The notes under the pieces were generated by a model. That model ran no database searches. It had not been told where the DNA came from and saw nothing but the letters and a program-made list of their open reading frames with translations. This document shows, piece by piece, positions 33,969-46,574 of a stretch of DNA of 64,000 bases. A program made the position numbers and the translations under genes. How positions within the stretch are numbered: the first letter of the stretch is position 1; every line of letters begins with the position of its first letter. Source of the DNA: Acanthosepion lycidas (taxonomy: Eukaryota > Mollusca > Cephalopoda > Sepiida > Sepiidae); NCBI GenBank assembly GCA_963932145.1, contig OZ010616.1, positions 48,513,401 to 48,577,400 of the forward strand, given 5' to 3'.

Positions 33969-35903
33969 AGAAAAAAAACACCTTAAACATGTATCGTTAT
34001 CAGAAACTGTATTCGAGAGTTTGTAAAAAAAACAATACATCTCCAGAATTTATTTTTTTTTAAATCGAAAATAATATAGTCAACTGAAATGCATCAATAT
34101 GTCATTTTTAATGATAATGATGGTGAGCGTGGTGGAGGTTTCATCGTGTGGCGTGCGTCTGTAAATGCGTGTAGAAATGCATTTATGCTACGTCTATATG
34201 TGGAATGGAAGCATATGAGTTTTAATGAGCCATTATTGCCAATGTGTATGCGTGTGTAATACGTATCTTTGTTGTGTTTCACTCAATAATAGCCAGGGTC
34301 AGTGTAACCCAGGTTTTATAACTGACACCCTGCCAAATTCTACTTCATTTCTTTTCCTTTTTCTTTTCTGTTTCTTTTTTGTTCTTTTAGTCTGCTCTAT
34401 TCTTTTCCCTCACTCACTGTTTATTTTATTTTTTTTTATTACTACGTATCTTTATTTATTTTCTTATTTTTCTTTATTTCTTTCTTTCTTTTTGTTTGCA
34501 AATTGTTTCCTTTGTTACAATTTCAGTATTTATTTGTTCTTCCATTTTTTTTTTAAATTTTTTTACATTTTCTCCTTTCTTTTGGTATCTACAAAATTTG
34601 TTTGAAAAACAAAATCAATCTAAAAATCTTTTGGTAAAAAAAAAATAAAAAAACTGAGATAAATTATTTTGTTTTTCTTTTTTTAAATCAATTAAAGTTA
34701 AAGTCTAAGAATATTTTAAATAAACTCAATAAATTACATTACATTATGGTGAAATACGAAAGTTGTGATTTTTAAATGAATTTTGAAAATTAACACTAAC
34801 AGCTTTCAACTCCATCGCAAAATTAATAATCACTATTTATTAGCTTTTCCGAGTGAAAACAAATAAATCGACCTTGAAAATTAAGAAAGCAAATAAACTG
34901 TGATCGAACGAAAATATGTCACACTCAGTTATTTGATAAGAATACTTTCTTTCTTCATAAAAGAAATATTTCTTTCTTTTATTTTTATTTTGCAAAAGTT
35001 TAATTATTCTAAGTATCAAGTTATTATTTTTACTGATTTTACAAAAATTAACATTTCTGACAGTTGCGAATTTTTACAGACGAAATGCGTGCATGGGTGC
35101 ATGAGTGAGGTTTTTTCTCACTCTCAGTGACTCATTGGATTCGCCCTATGTGGGTTCAAAATCATAATAATTTGAATTCAATTTATTGAATTTTTATAAA
35201 CTTTAATTTAAAAAGATGTAAAGTAAAAGAGATATGCCGTATGATCCTAGACGTAAACTACACTAGTACACCCAATGTCTAGAATTTAAATAAATTTAAG
35301 GCTAAATTTCGTTCTCGATATAAAATTGTGTAGGTCAGCGTTTGTTGCATTTCTTCTCAACCCACACTATTCTCGAAAAACGCATTATGTCTTCTTTGAA
35401 GTTAAATTTCGATTCTATTTGAAAGATAATAGCCAATAGCATAACCGAAACCAAATCTGCATTGAAAGAAATAATCATTGCAGTTACAATGTTACATGTT
35501 TAATTTTTTTTTGTTTTTTTTTTTGATATTTTTAAACATTGGTATGTTTACTGGACCAATCGAACCGTAGACGAAAATGTAAACAACAAATTTAAAAATC
35601 TCTTAAAAATCTAATCAATATTTGTCCTAAGGATGTGCTTCGAAATCGGTTAGTAAATTTAAAGATTAATTAACTGGATTTTGTGAAAGTAATGTTTACT
35701 TTTCGCTTAAAACATAATGAAAATATCGTTTATTTACGCACTGTAGCCTGCGAGGTTATTTCTGTGATTATCTACTGTAATCCTTCTATTAAAAAGCGCG
35801 CGAAAAAATTAAAAATAGAAAGAAATACGGAACACCAGCATTGAAATAACAAGGAAGTTGGTATTAATGAAACAGTAGAATTACTAATTTTATTTTTTAT
35901 AGG
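33969..35903. other. Non-coding, T-rich tract 34325-34600
   Basis: 34325-34600 is strongly pyrimidine-rich (CTTT/TTTC blocks) and gives a Phe/Leu/Ser-rich frame with no homology. The rest is AT-rich with no recognised element. Confidence 0.45.
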
Positions 35904-35928
35904 TTTATTATTATTATTATTATTATTT
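35904..35928. repeat. (TTA)n repeat at the 3' edge of the R4 LINE
   Basis: About eight TTA units. Read on the LINE strand this is TAA repeats directly beyond its 3' tail. Confidence 0.9.
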
Positions 35929-38324
35929 TTATTTTCTTTGCTTTCTGGCGTTTACACATTTCTTTCCGGGTCCCACCCAGGGACCTAAGGTTAGAAATGG
36001 CATCATGACACTTTTCACTGACAAAAAAAAAAAAAAAATTACATAGATAGAGCCCTTCGTAAAGTGTGGGCTGTACTTGTCAAAACAATTTTTTGTATCT
36101 CCTTGAGGCATGGGCTTCCAGGAATCCCTGCAATTAGTCTACTGCAATCTTTTCCAACCAGTCCTAGGGCTCCAACTACAACAGGGATTGTTGATGTTCC
36201 CATATGCCACATTTTCGAGACCTCTATTTCAAGGTCCTTGTATTTTGATAGCTTTTTGAATATCGTCAAAGATACATTGCAGTCAGCAGGAACTGCCATA
36301 TCAATAAGGAGGCACCGTTTTTGTTTGTGGTCTTTAATAACAATATCTGGGCGGTTGGCCTTGATTGTTCTGTCAGTGTGAATTGTGTAGTCCCATAGAA
36401 TTGTAACAGGTCCTATCTCCGTAACCGGGTCTGGGTGGTGTTGGTACCAGTTTCTTTCAGTTTCCTTTCCGTAGAAGTTGCAGATATTGGCCCACTCTGT
36501 CATGTCGGGTTTTATATTCAGTGGGTGCCAACATCGTGCAACCTGATACAAGATGATCAATCGTTTCTGTATATTTATCACAGAATCTGCATTTTGGGCT
36601 GACACAATATTTTAGTATATGTGCTTGATAATTCCTAGTTAGCAAGCATTGGTCCTGCGCAGCAAGGATAAAACCTTCAGTTTCCGCTTTCAACCCTGCA
36701 CTGCGTAGCCACTGATGGGTACGGGTTTTGTCTACATCAGCTTGTTTGATACGGGCAGAGTATTGGCCATGAAGCGGTTTATCTTGCCATCGCTTCTGTA
36801 TCTGGTCGGTTGCATTCGTCTTTGCTGTCTTTTTCAAGTATTTTGCAGTTTCAGCCGGTGTATTGTGCTGTAGTTGCATCTCTACGCCCATTTGAAGCTC
36901 CAGTTTGAATTTGTTGGCTTCTTTCATTACGGAGTAAAGACGCTTACTACTTTCATGTTCCTTGACGCATACCATTATCCAGTCTTCTGTAGTTTCCAAG
37001 TATCTTTGGAGGCCAATTGTTGTAGTTTTGTAGGACAGTTCTAGTTGAACTAATCCTCTGCCTCCTTCGGATCTGGGCACATACAGACGATCAACATCAG
37101 CTTTGGGATGATGCATGCGATAGCAAGTGAGAAGCTTTCTCGTTTTGGCGTCCATTCGCTTAATTTCATCTATGGTCAAGTTAAGGACATTAAAGCTGTA
37201 ATGCACCACTGGGACAGCCAATGTGTTTATAGCTGATATTCTATTTTTTGAGTTTAGTTCAGTATTTAGTATCAGACGTACACGCCTGTAGTACTCTTTT
37301 CTTATTTTTTCTTTCGTTTGGGGGTGTTGTATGCCATCTCCTTCGCTAATTCCTAGGTACTTATAAGCTTCTTCATGCTTCAATTCCCTAATCTTTGTGA
37401 CAAAATCTAAATCTATTGAGGGTGTTTCTGTAATTCTACCTTTCTTGAATGTTACTTTTGCACATTTATCTAATCCGAAGTCCATACCTATGTCGTCACT
37501 AAAGTATTTTACAATATTGAGGAGGCCTTTCAACTCATTCTCGTCTTTGGCAAAGAGTTTGAGATCATCCATGTATAGTAGGTGATTGAAAATTTTCTTA
37601 TTTATTTTGTAACCATAGCTACTGTTGTTCAGTTCATGTGTAAGAGGGGTTAAGGATAAACAAAACAGAAGGGGTGACAGAGAGTCTCCTTGAAAAATTC
37701 CACGTCGGATATTCAGACGGTTGGATATGGCAGTGCCCCCGGTGTGCCTAAGGTATAGTTTTGTGTTCCACATCCCCATGCTGTGCTTAAGAAAGTTTAA
37801 TACCACAGGGGAGACTTTGTACATTTCCAAAGTCTTAAGGATCCAAGAATGTGGAACACTATCAAAGGCTTTACGATAATCAATCCACGCTGCACTGAGG
37901 TTTCTGCGTCGTCTCCTGCAATTTTCCAGGATCATTTTATTTATCAGAAGTTGATCTTTGCAGCCATATGAACCTCTACTGCATCCCTTCTGTTCCAGCG
38001 GGAGAATCCTGTTTGTTTCGAAAAAGGAATAAGTACGGTTCGTCAGTACAGACGTGATCAACTTATACGTTGTGGAAAGACATGTTATCGGTCTATAATT
38101 TTTCGGGTCGCCTGTTTCAGTTGTTTTTGGTATGAGGTATGTAATACCTTCAGTAACCCATTCCGGGATTTTATTGGGATTATTTACAAGCGTTGATAAT
38201 GTTTTTGCAAGTATGCCATGGGTAGATGAGAGATGATACAGCCAGAAATTGGGCAACTTGTCATTTCCTGGGGATTTCCATTTTTGGGATTTCGTTAGTG
38301 CTTGCCTAACATCATCTGTGGATA
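35929..38324 (-). mobile_element. R4/Dong-clade LINE, 5'-truncated, in TAA repeats
   Basis: A minus-strand non-LTR element of about 2.4 kb, with its 3' UTR at 35929-36038 and coding region at 36039-38324. TAA repeats bound it on both sides (35904-35928 and 38325-38367). Insertion into TAA repeats is the known habit of Dong from the silkworm. The 5' side lacks the N-terminal zinc-finger/Myb part expected of the clade, consistent with 5' truncation during insertion. Confidence 0.85.
36039..38324 (-). pseudogene. R4/Dong-like ORF: RT plus restriction-like endonuclease, one frameshift
   Basis: The frame runs from about 38324 (truncated; KSQKWKSPGNDK is the RT entry motif) to 36457. RT blocks: ITYLIPKTTETGDPKNYRPI; WIDYRKAFDSVPHSWI (first catalytic Asp); IFQGDSLSPLLFCL; LLYMDDLKLFAKDE (YMDD at about 37570-37581). 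Near the end is a CCHC motif, CRFCDKYTETIDHLVSGC. A one-base slip near 36470-36500 moves the endonuclease into the next frame (to 36039). That part has ANRPDIVIKD and then KRCLLIDMAVP, the PD...D core of restriction-like endonucleases, followed by KYKDLEIEVSKMWHM and TIPVVVGALG. Apart from the missing N-terminus and this slip I saw no other stops, so the copy is fairly young. Confidence 0.85.
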
Positions 38325-38367
<43 letters not shown>

Positions 38368-38400
38368 TTTTGTTGTTGTTGTTGTTGTTGTTGTTGTTTT
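38325..38400. repeat. (ATT)n then (GTT)n repeat at the 5' edge of the R4 LINE
   Basis: About 14 ATT/TTA units (38325-38367) followed by about ten GTT units (38371-38400). On the LINE strand this is TAA repeats upstream of the element. Confidence 0.95.
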
Positions 38401-38745
38401 TGTTTTTTTTTTGTTTTTTTTTAAATGATCTTTTGAATTTTATTCATTGCTTTTATTTTTTTAATATTTTTTGTGTTTGGTATCATAAAATATTTAATTG
38501 CACCCAATGTTTTCTTTTTTCATTATTTTAAATTTAAGCATCAATGAATTATCGTATTACCCTTCCAATAGGAAAAAGTATTCAATCAAAATTCTTTTTT
38601 TTTTTTTTGAATATTAATACAAAAAATAACCTAACAATCGCTAAAATGAAAAATAAAATTAAAATTCATTTAAAAAAAGTTCATACTCGTAAATGTCATT
38701 AAACTTTTCATTTTTTGATTCTTCAAACACCTATTTATTTAATTT

Positions 38746-38780
<35 letters not shown>

Positions 38781-40021
38781 ATCGAGGGGAAGAATTTCAA
38801 AATTTCACTGAAAACTACCAAGTAATTGAATTTTAATAAATATCCGTTGGAGTTTTTTGCCCAATCTGAAAGAAAATAAAATAATGTGTTTTATTAAAGT
38901 ATGCAAGAACCAACTCTCAAAAAAATTACCTTTTACTTTTATTAAATCATTTTTTGAAGGTACGGGTCAAATTTTCAGTATGTTCAAACTTGATATTCCA
39001 TTTTTTTTTTTTTTTTTTTAACTGAAATGTGATCTTCAGTTCTTTATATAATTAAAAAATGAAAAACATAAACGGTCCCCAAATTAAAAGTACACACGAG
39101 ATATCAAAAAGGGGTGGGACTGACTCCATCGAAAATATTTCCACAAAGTTTTCTAAATCTATTCAGTAGTACAATTCATTATTCATTCATTCATAAATAA
39201 GTACTGAAAATTCAGCCACTTGTTGTTTTTTTTTATTTCATTTTGGAAAAAGCGCATCCATTTTGATGGCACCTACACACACTAATATTAACTAGATCAA
39301 TAAAATAATTATTGTTATGGGGTCCTCCCCTTTTTCATACAAGTGGACTCTACCAGGGTGTACTTGGACTGCTACCGTTAAATACCCAGAGTCAGAGAGT
39401 GAGCAGAGATTGTGATTGGGTTGGAGGTAGAGTAATAGTGTGAGGTAACCGCTTGTAGAAGTCACAGTTACAAGCACGTAGACTCTAAGGAAGTCCTACT
39501 TCGAGACTAATATATCCGCGTTCCTGGATTTACTAACAATATTACCCATTGTATTGTATTATTGTGTAAATACATTTAATTTCTTATATTTAATTCTTCC
39601 GTTTGTCATTCATTGGAGACCGAATTTCAACTCGGAATCCACAACAAATATATATACGAAGAAACAAAACAAGTTAGAACTTATTTTACTGTCATTCGAT
39701 TACTCACTAAACTTTAACGTGCCAGGCCATCTGCAAAGCAGAGTCCTAATCATTTAACTGGACAAAATCTTCCTCAAACAACCAAGACCCGAAACACTTA
39801 GCACTAATTCTCGAGCTTAAGAAATACACATAAAGCAAAAAATATCATCGTTTAAGATATGAAAACAGAAAAAATTAACGGACATTAAAATGTTGGATTT
39901 TCAAGAAAATTGTATTACCACAGTTGCCCTATAACAAACCGAATTTAGCATTAAAAGTACTTCAAAACAAAAATTAACGTTTACTCAATACAAACGTATG
40001 CAAGTCTAACTGTAAGGTTAA
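38401..40021. other. Non-coding; A-run at 38750-38779
   Basis: AT-rich. 38650-38735 resembles 28780-28860 (shared TCATACTCG-like and AATGTCATTAAAC pieces), perhaps an old repeat. A somewhat GC-richer block at 39300-39540 carries a minus-strand 61-codon frame without recognised domain and may be part of an LTR, unproven. Confidence 0.4.
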
Positions 40022-40282
40022 TTAATAATTACAACTAGCTAAGCGCATTAGTAAGCTAGTAGTACGAGCTGAAGCAATAAAAAAAACTAAAAAAAAACTT
40101 TTCGTTTTCTGTCTCCTAACCAAATTACGCCGCGAGTCTATTTGCTTACATCTCGACACGCGTACATTATAAATAAGGAACCAAAACCCAGTAGCTAGAA
40201 CTCGCCTGAGTAGCCGAAGAAAAGGACGGATGAAAGAGCTCTCTGCAAACGACCTGCACGTGTCGTTAGAATTCTTAGACAT
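40022..40282 (-). CDS. Unrecognised small ATG frame, possible exon
   Basis: An 86-codon minus-strand frame starts with ATG (40280-40282). It encodes a basic protein with a hydrophobic stretch (ATGFWFLIYNV, residues 30-40) and another near residues 64-70 (FFLVFFIAS). A TATA-like TTTTATATAG lies about 110 bp upstream (near 40390), and a GATGTAAGC that could act as a splice donor is present near 40150. I recognise no family. It could be the first coding exon of a host gene or chance; the base composition is more balanced than the surroundings. Low certainty. Confidence 0.2.
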   Translation of the reverse strand: MSKNSNDTCRSFAESSFIRPFLRLLRRVLATGFWFLIYNVRVSRCKQIDSRRNLVRRQKTKSFFLVFFIASARTTSLLMRLASCNY

Positions 40283-40899
40283 ATTTTTCTGCTGTCATAA
40301 GTTTGTTGGCAGTCCATCGCCGTAAATCACTCGGCGAACTCGTCGCGCATAAATAACTTCCGAACCGGCTAGTATTCACTCACTATATAAAATATAGTTT
40401 CATAAAAAAGAAAAAGAAAAAAGTTTTTTTTTTGTTTTTTTTTGCATGTCTTTTGAATACATCTTTTAGCTTCTTTTGTTATATGGTAGGCTACAACGAA
40501 CAGCCGAGAGACCTGAACAATTCATTAATTCTAATCGAAAAGACGTTCTTATATTCACAATAATAGCTATTAATTTTGGCTACCAGACAACTATCACAGG
40601 AAGCTAAAACTAAGGCACACTGTTATATATCATGTTAATGTTGTACCATGCAGGACAACTGTGAATAAAGTGAATGAAGAGAAATCCTAGAATTGGCATT
40701 ATTCTGACCATTCGCAATCGACGAATATAACACTGACGTGTGTTTTATCGCATATTCAACTTCCTCCATCAAACAGATAAAATCCATGAACCTTGTTTCA
40801 CCAATCAAGCTTCAATAAAAAGTGTAAACACTAAGATGATTTCATAAGAGATTATGTTGGCATACGCGGTGAAGACGTTGCCAGAGGAAATAGTGAATT

Positions 40900-41640
40900 A
40901 AATTTCAGTTACCAACCTATACAAGAAACTGAAAAGCAGCTATCCTGAAGTGTATTGGGAAGTCAGACAAAACCCGAATACGAAACATTTTTACAAATGT
41001 GAAACTCTAAAACAGTTCCCTTTCACAATTACGGTTATATATGTGAAAAGCCTTCTGTAAAAGTTCATATAGATGACAGCCTACTATATCAGATAGGAAC
41101 TGATAAACAGCATACTGAAGAAGTAAACATTTTAACACTACTGATAAAGACCACAGACCTAAGCAAGCTAGCCGAAACAGCAGACGACATCCATACCCTA
41201 GTCTTATCATGAGCATTTCAGCAAACACAAGTGTATCTTGTAAAGTAGAAACGCTTGAGCGAGGCGATTGCATTGAATCAATTACCCCAAGACGCAACCT
41301 ACATACAGCATACAGACAAAAATGTAACAGACGACGAAGTTCGAGCAGCTGAGACTGATGCAAAGCACAAAACCGCAACTATTGCTGGTACCATCGGCGC
41401 TTTGGGAAAAGATCCACCAAAGGCACATCTTGGTGTGATTTTCCCACAACATTACATGAAAACGGTATAGTAGGTCAGTAACAATGTCGACTAGACCTAC
41501 CAAACCCCACAAATGCAGTTTATATTCATTACAGACAGAATTTCTGGTTTTCGATTTTTAGTGAACACAGGTGCATATATCAGCATATTACTAGCAAAAA
41601 ACAGGTTCTTCGAAAGTATTGTCTAATTGCAGTGAACAGT
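40900..41640 (+). pseudogene. Gypsy-type gag/protease remnant
   Basis: Near 41110-41210 a gag-like end reads ILTLLIKTTDLSKLAETADD, similar to the LAxxADxI end of Gypsy/BEL-type capsids. Near 41520-41600, FITDRISGFRFLVNTGAYIS matches the retropepsin start, with the catalytic DTGA now NTGA. Frames in between are broken and no RT was found downstream. The call is based on these two short segments in the right order and strand. Confidence 0.5.
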
Positions 41641-43328
41641 ACCGTTATATATGTGGAGAAAAATCGACGGTACTTGACATTTAGTTTGCAATGTTAATAC
41701 GAAGAAAAAACACACAGTTAACCTTGTAGTAAACTATTGTTACTTAGTTAAGGGTGGTATATTGAACAAAAATTAAAAGTGTTGAGAAAATAGACAAACA
41801 AAAAAGTGAAACAAAACAAGATATATATATTTATTCTATCGGGAACATCTTACAAGTAGAAAATTTCAAGGAGTGTTTATAATAGTCTCTGTAAATAATG
41901 AAGAAAATGTTGAACCTACTCAGTTGGTGAATTAACGAGTGGTTGAGGTGTACTATCCATGTCATGTGTGTCTGTTGCATGGAGTACTAACTTTAGCGTC
42001 CTGTCAAGACTTCGGCTCGAATTGAAAGAGAAATTACCTTTTCCGATCTACAGTACGCATGCACCATTTTTTTTTTTTTTCATTTTTCCCATGCGCAAAA
42101 GCTGAAAAGGAGTTACTTCTGTTGATAGTTTTTTTTTTCCAGCATGCGTGTCTGGTAAAAAAAAAGGTTTAACGTCTGCTACAAGATCAAATATGCTTTT
42201 GAAATTACCTTTCTATAAGCTGGCAGACAATAAATTACCTATTTTAAGTAAAATTTTATGTCATTACGAGATAATGGTGGATGTGAGAAAACAACAAGTA
42301 GAAATTAAAACATTGTTATCTTGTAAACACTCCTCGAACTGGATTCAGAACAGCATTGCCGGAAAATGCTAAATATGTGAACATAGTAAAAAAAGATTTG
42401 AAGATACTACCGACCTTGTCTTACATCGGGATAGTACCAAGTATAAATCCAGGCGCAGAATCGTTCCACAGGATTTTGCTAGTAATACGCAGCGGTCAGC
42501 AAACAAACGATTGCCAAGTCTGAATTTCAGTAACTGATGGATTGAAATATAATTCGTTTATCCAATAGCATTTGAGTGTCATCATTAAATAAGGTTCCTA
42601 CATGAAACACTCAATATACTGAAGACAATGTGGTGACTACTGAGTACTGAAGAGGATAACCATCACGGATAGATGTTTTATTCCACATCTACAGGATTTT
42701 ACGTCTTCATTACAGGAAGAGACTATTTTCTAACTTGGATTTCATACAACTAAATATATAACCAAATATCCATAACTGAGCAGAACATCGCTAAAGCAAC
42801 CATAACGATATCATTTGGCCTTTTCGGATTTCTAAAAAAAATCTTTTGATTAAAAAAAAAAACATGCTAGAAATCTTTCAATGCTTCCTAGAAAAAGTAA
42901 TTAATAGATTTGACTTTGCGCATGCGTCCTTATATGATATGCTGACAGCTAATGAAAATGAAATTGAGCATGGGATTCATCTTCAAGAAGTGTTATAGTG
43001 CCAGTAATACTGAAGATTGAAAAACATCCCCAGAAAGTGTAGTTACGAAGTTGGTTTGTTTTTTCTTCTTTTTTTAATATATACTGGCCTACTTCAAAAA
43101 AAAAAAGAAAGAAAATAAACAGCATTGATATAACTCCTTTATCCGAAAGAGTTGATGTTATTTGCTCTTTTCTGATGCCAATTTCCATCAGACTGCAAAA
43201 CTGAATGCCTACAGAATATTTGGACCACATTGCTCGCACATCTTAAACCACTGACTCCCTTAATTAAAGTAAAAACCAAAACAAAAAAACAAATAAAAGT
43301 AACTAAGATACAGTGAATCGATGATGAC
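41641..43328. other. Non-coding or unassigned
   Basis: A plus-strand frame at 42148-42372 (74 codons) is unrecognised and follows a T-run. It could belong to the decayed Gypsy copy upstream. No other feature is seen. Confidence 0.35.
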
Positions 43329-43428
43329 ACTAGTATCATCAATATTTTTTTGCAAAAGTATTAAGGTATCGAATTTGGTGAAATGATACCTTAATATTTT
43401 TGCAATAAAATATTGATGATACTAATGC
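43329..43428. repeat. Imperfect 40-bp-arm hairpin
   Basis: ACTAGTATCATCAATATTTT...AAGGTATC (43329-43370) is mirrored by GATACCTT...AATATTGATGATACTAATG (43384-43428) with few mismatches and a 13-base centre. It fits a small foldback MITE or an RNA hairpin. Confidence 0.75.
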
Positions 43429-44084
43429 CCCAAATCAATTTCTACATTATTATTTTTCTTTTTCTGATAGCCATTTTCCCCAGTAATCTGTCGGTTTTTC
43501 CTCCAACAGAATATGAAACAGGATATACTGTCAAAGTATTTTTTTAAAATGTTGCATACGATTTATCCATTTCTCTTGCAGTAATGTTATGCCGGAATAG
43601 ACTTTGTGTTTAATTTCACACCAAACCAAGGAAGCCGAGCGCAGAGTTGACCTGAGAAGACCCCATCTGAAGGTGAAAATCCACAATTCACTCGTCGTCA
43701 GTGGTCAACTTACAGGTGAACACATGTAAGATTGACTGTGACTGACATGAGCGCGCGTGAGAAAGAAAAAAAAACCCCAAAAAACAAAAAAAAACCTTAG
43801 GACAAATTGATACATAAACAATCACTCCAGAGTTGAGTTGTGTAGTCTGTGCAAAAATAAATTAAAATCGATAAATAAAACAATAATGAATAATAAAAGA
43901 AAGAAATACATTTTCCCATGAAGCGAAAAATACAAACATTTTCTTGCCATACTCTTTTTCTGCTCTGCTCCAAGATGATAATTATGTTCCTATTGGGGAA
44001 TATTATTTTCCTTGGTTCGCTGACAACTGAACTGTCTTTTTACTTTCCAACGCATGGTGCTCGCACGTGTCTTCCAGAAGTCTC

Positions 44085-44360
44085 CATCTACGCAGTAAGT
44101 CACGCTTCCTCTTTGGTTGTTCCAACTCAGTACAAGGCTGACTTGAGCGCAACCAATGAAACTATGCTTATACTTGCTTCACTTAACTTCTGAACCAAGA
44201 AAAAGAACATGGATATTTTATAACCATGTTTAAACCTTCCAGTGATAAAGTAAGTACAAACCTTCCTTTGGCTGTTCCAACTCTGCGCAAGGCTGACTTG
44301 AGCTCGATTATTAATACAATGCTTATAGTCACTTACCCTAACTTCTGGACCAAAACTAAA
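44085..44360. repeat. Diverged tandem duplication, ~150-bp spacing
   Basis: GGTTGTTCCAACTCAGTACA...GGCTGACTTGAGC (about 44116-44150) recurs as GGCTGTTCCAACTCTGCGCA...GGCTGACTTGAGC (about 44271-44305), with flanking similarity (AGTAAGT, ACAATGCTTATA, AACTTCTG). Confidence 0.7.
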
Positions 44361-46153
44361 TCGGACAATATCCAAAAGACATTAAGAACTTTGTTTCACT
44401 ACAGTTTATATTTAAAAAAAACAACACCAGAATAATCAGTCCGTGTATTAATCAATCATTAATTATTTACCTATGAACATGCACCCACATATAATACACA
44501 CACAAACTCAAACTTTTAAATACCATAAGTCTCTTACATCGGAGTATGTAAGGTCTGCATTTCGGACAAAGGCTCTTGGGACCGCTCTACACTCTAGCAA
44601 GAATAATCGACGACAGAATGGAGTGGAATAAAATGTTAGAAAAGAGAGAAAAGAGATTGGAGTTGGGAGATAAAGATCAAAGGGAATTCTCTATTGCTTT
44701 GGTGAGAAAGACAAGACGCCGAGGTTGATTTGTGTTTCTTTCAGTCCTTCTGCCGAGTTTAATAAAAAAATTTTTTGTTTTTTATGGCTTTGCGTAGGCT
44801 CCAGAAGCCTGTGTTTATTTATTGGTGGGAGCTGATTCTATTGACTATTTATTTTTATTAAATTGAAAATTTGAAACTGGAAGGCTGCGTGGAGCCTTTG
44901 TGCGGTGTGTTTATTTTTGTCATTCGCTCCTTTGATTCATTTACTCTAAAATGGTGACTTTTGATAGAGGCTTTCCTCCTAACTTTTAAGAAATACACAT
45001 TTTTTATTCTAAGCTTATTTGCTTAGTCATTAGTCTGCATGTTATTTAAAATTACACCTTGAACTATTAAGCGGTATGCATAATTTTATAATTTGTATTT
45101 ATATCCAGACTGGTTGAAAATTACCAAAGTAGTCTGCATGCTGAGAGAGATCTGATCTTTCAGCAATGTTTTAAACATGCCTCAATATTTATTATATTCA
45201 CACAATTACCAGCATTTTTATTAATACAGTTATTAAATATATTTATTTTTAATATTTATCAAATATAATTATTTATTTTTTAATGTTTATTAAATATATT
45301 TATTTACACAGTTTTTCTTTCTCTAAAATCATATTAATAATTTAAGTCACATTAATAATTTAATAATCTTATTAATAATTTATTAGTCACATTGATAATA
45401 TAACCAGTGTGTCAGCAGTCCATGCAGGTAGTGTAATGTGATTATCAGAGCAGAATGGAGAATTAGTGATCCACATTCAAATTTTTGTTGTGCTTAATTT
45501 CACACTAATGCTCTTGGGTAAAGTATAAATCCATTTCTTCTTCCTCCAGCTATGAATTTGTGGTGATTACCCGCCTTGTTTTGCACAATGCCCACTAAGT
45601 ATTGTTCAAGTCATATGGAAATAATCTCCTGTTTCTTTCTTTTTTGCTGCACGTTTTAGTGACAATATGAAATTTGTCTCTACCAGGTGAAATTTCTTCA
45701 AGTTCAGGCTGCTGTAAAAGATTAAAGTATTTTTTTTTTTTACATGAAACCAGTAGCAGAGAAAAATAATCGTGGATAAGATTGTGTGTGTATTTGACAA
45801 TACAGACTACAAGATACAGAATATTTCTGGAGATAGTCTGATAAACTACTTCTGGATTAAATAGATGGTCTTAGGGAAGAAGGTAGGTATGAAGAGACAG
45901 ACAGATTGATTTCTTAGAATTTATTTGTCTTGACTCAATTACATTGAATTTATCATCTGCTAAATCGATAAGTTGAAACCAATTTACAATTTATTAAACA
46001 AAAACCTATACAAAATTGAATTGTTATCTCTTCACCTCAAATTTCGATATTATGTAAACGATTTTAAGTAAATTTCAAAGAGAGTATTTAAATATTTGCA
46101 GCTAAATTTATTTAATCACATATATGCCATTTTATTCCATTATTATTTGTCAT
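44361..46153. other. Non-coding, AT-rich
   Basis: Degenerate TTTATTAAATATA units lie at 45220-45310 and TTAATAATTTAA units at 45330-45385. No gene or known element is recognised. Confidence 0.45.
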
Positions 46154-46564
46154 TGTAGCGACTATAAACATAACAGCAGTAACAGCGCTCTAAATAAACC
46201 TTGTATCAGCAGCAGAATATAAAAACATGTGAACTCTAAAGTAACTCCCTTCTCCAGGTTTTCCTCTTTCAAACTGATGACATTAATTTTCTAAGCTGAA
46301 GCTAAAAGAGCTGTGAATGTTTCCACACTAATACACACCAATACTGTAAGTCACACTCAAACATATTAATGAACATTTCATTGGTTATGCAATTTACGTC
46401 TAGCAAAAGAGACTCTTGTTTTAAACTTTCCGTATGTTAATTTTGCAAATCACTTGATCTGTTATTTGTGCATGTACTCTTTTTCACCACCATTATTTCA
46501 TGTACTATGAAATGTTCCCATATGAAACCTTACACTTTTAATTATTGAAGTAGATAATCACTAA
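46154..46564 (+). repeat. Interspersed ~450-bp repeat, copy 2, LTR-like
   Basis: Matches 10870-11325 over its length with small deletions (411 bp here). It ends directly against the CR1-like LINE fragment that starts near 46580. Confidence 0.7.
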
Positions 46565-46574
46565 TCCATCTTTG

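Noticed and set aside
34225..34605. 126-codon Phe-rich frame
   Set aside because: Produced by a pyrimidine-rich tract; no similarity.
36064..37585. Plus-strand frames opposite the R4 LINE ORF
   Set aside because: The minus-strand frame carries all RT and endonuclease motifs.
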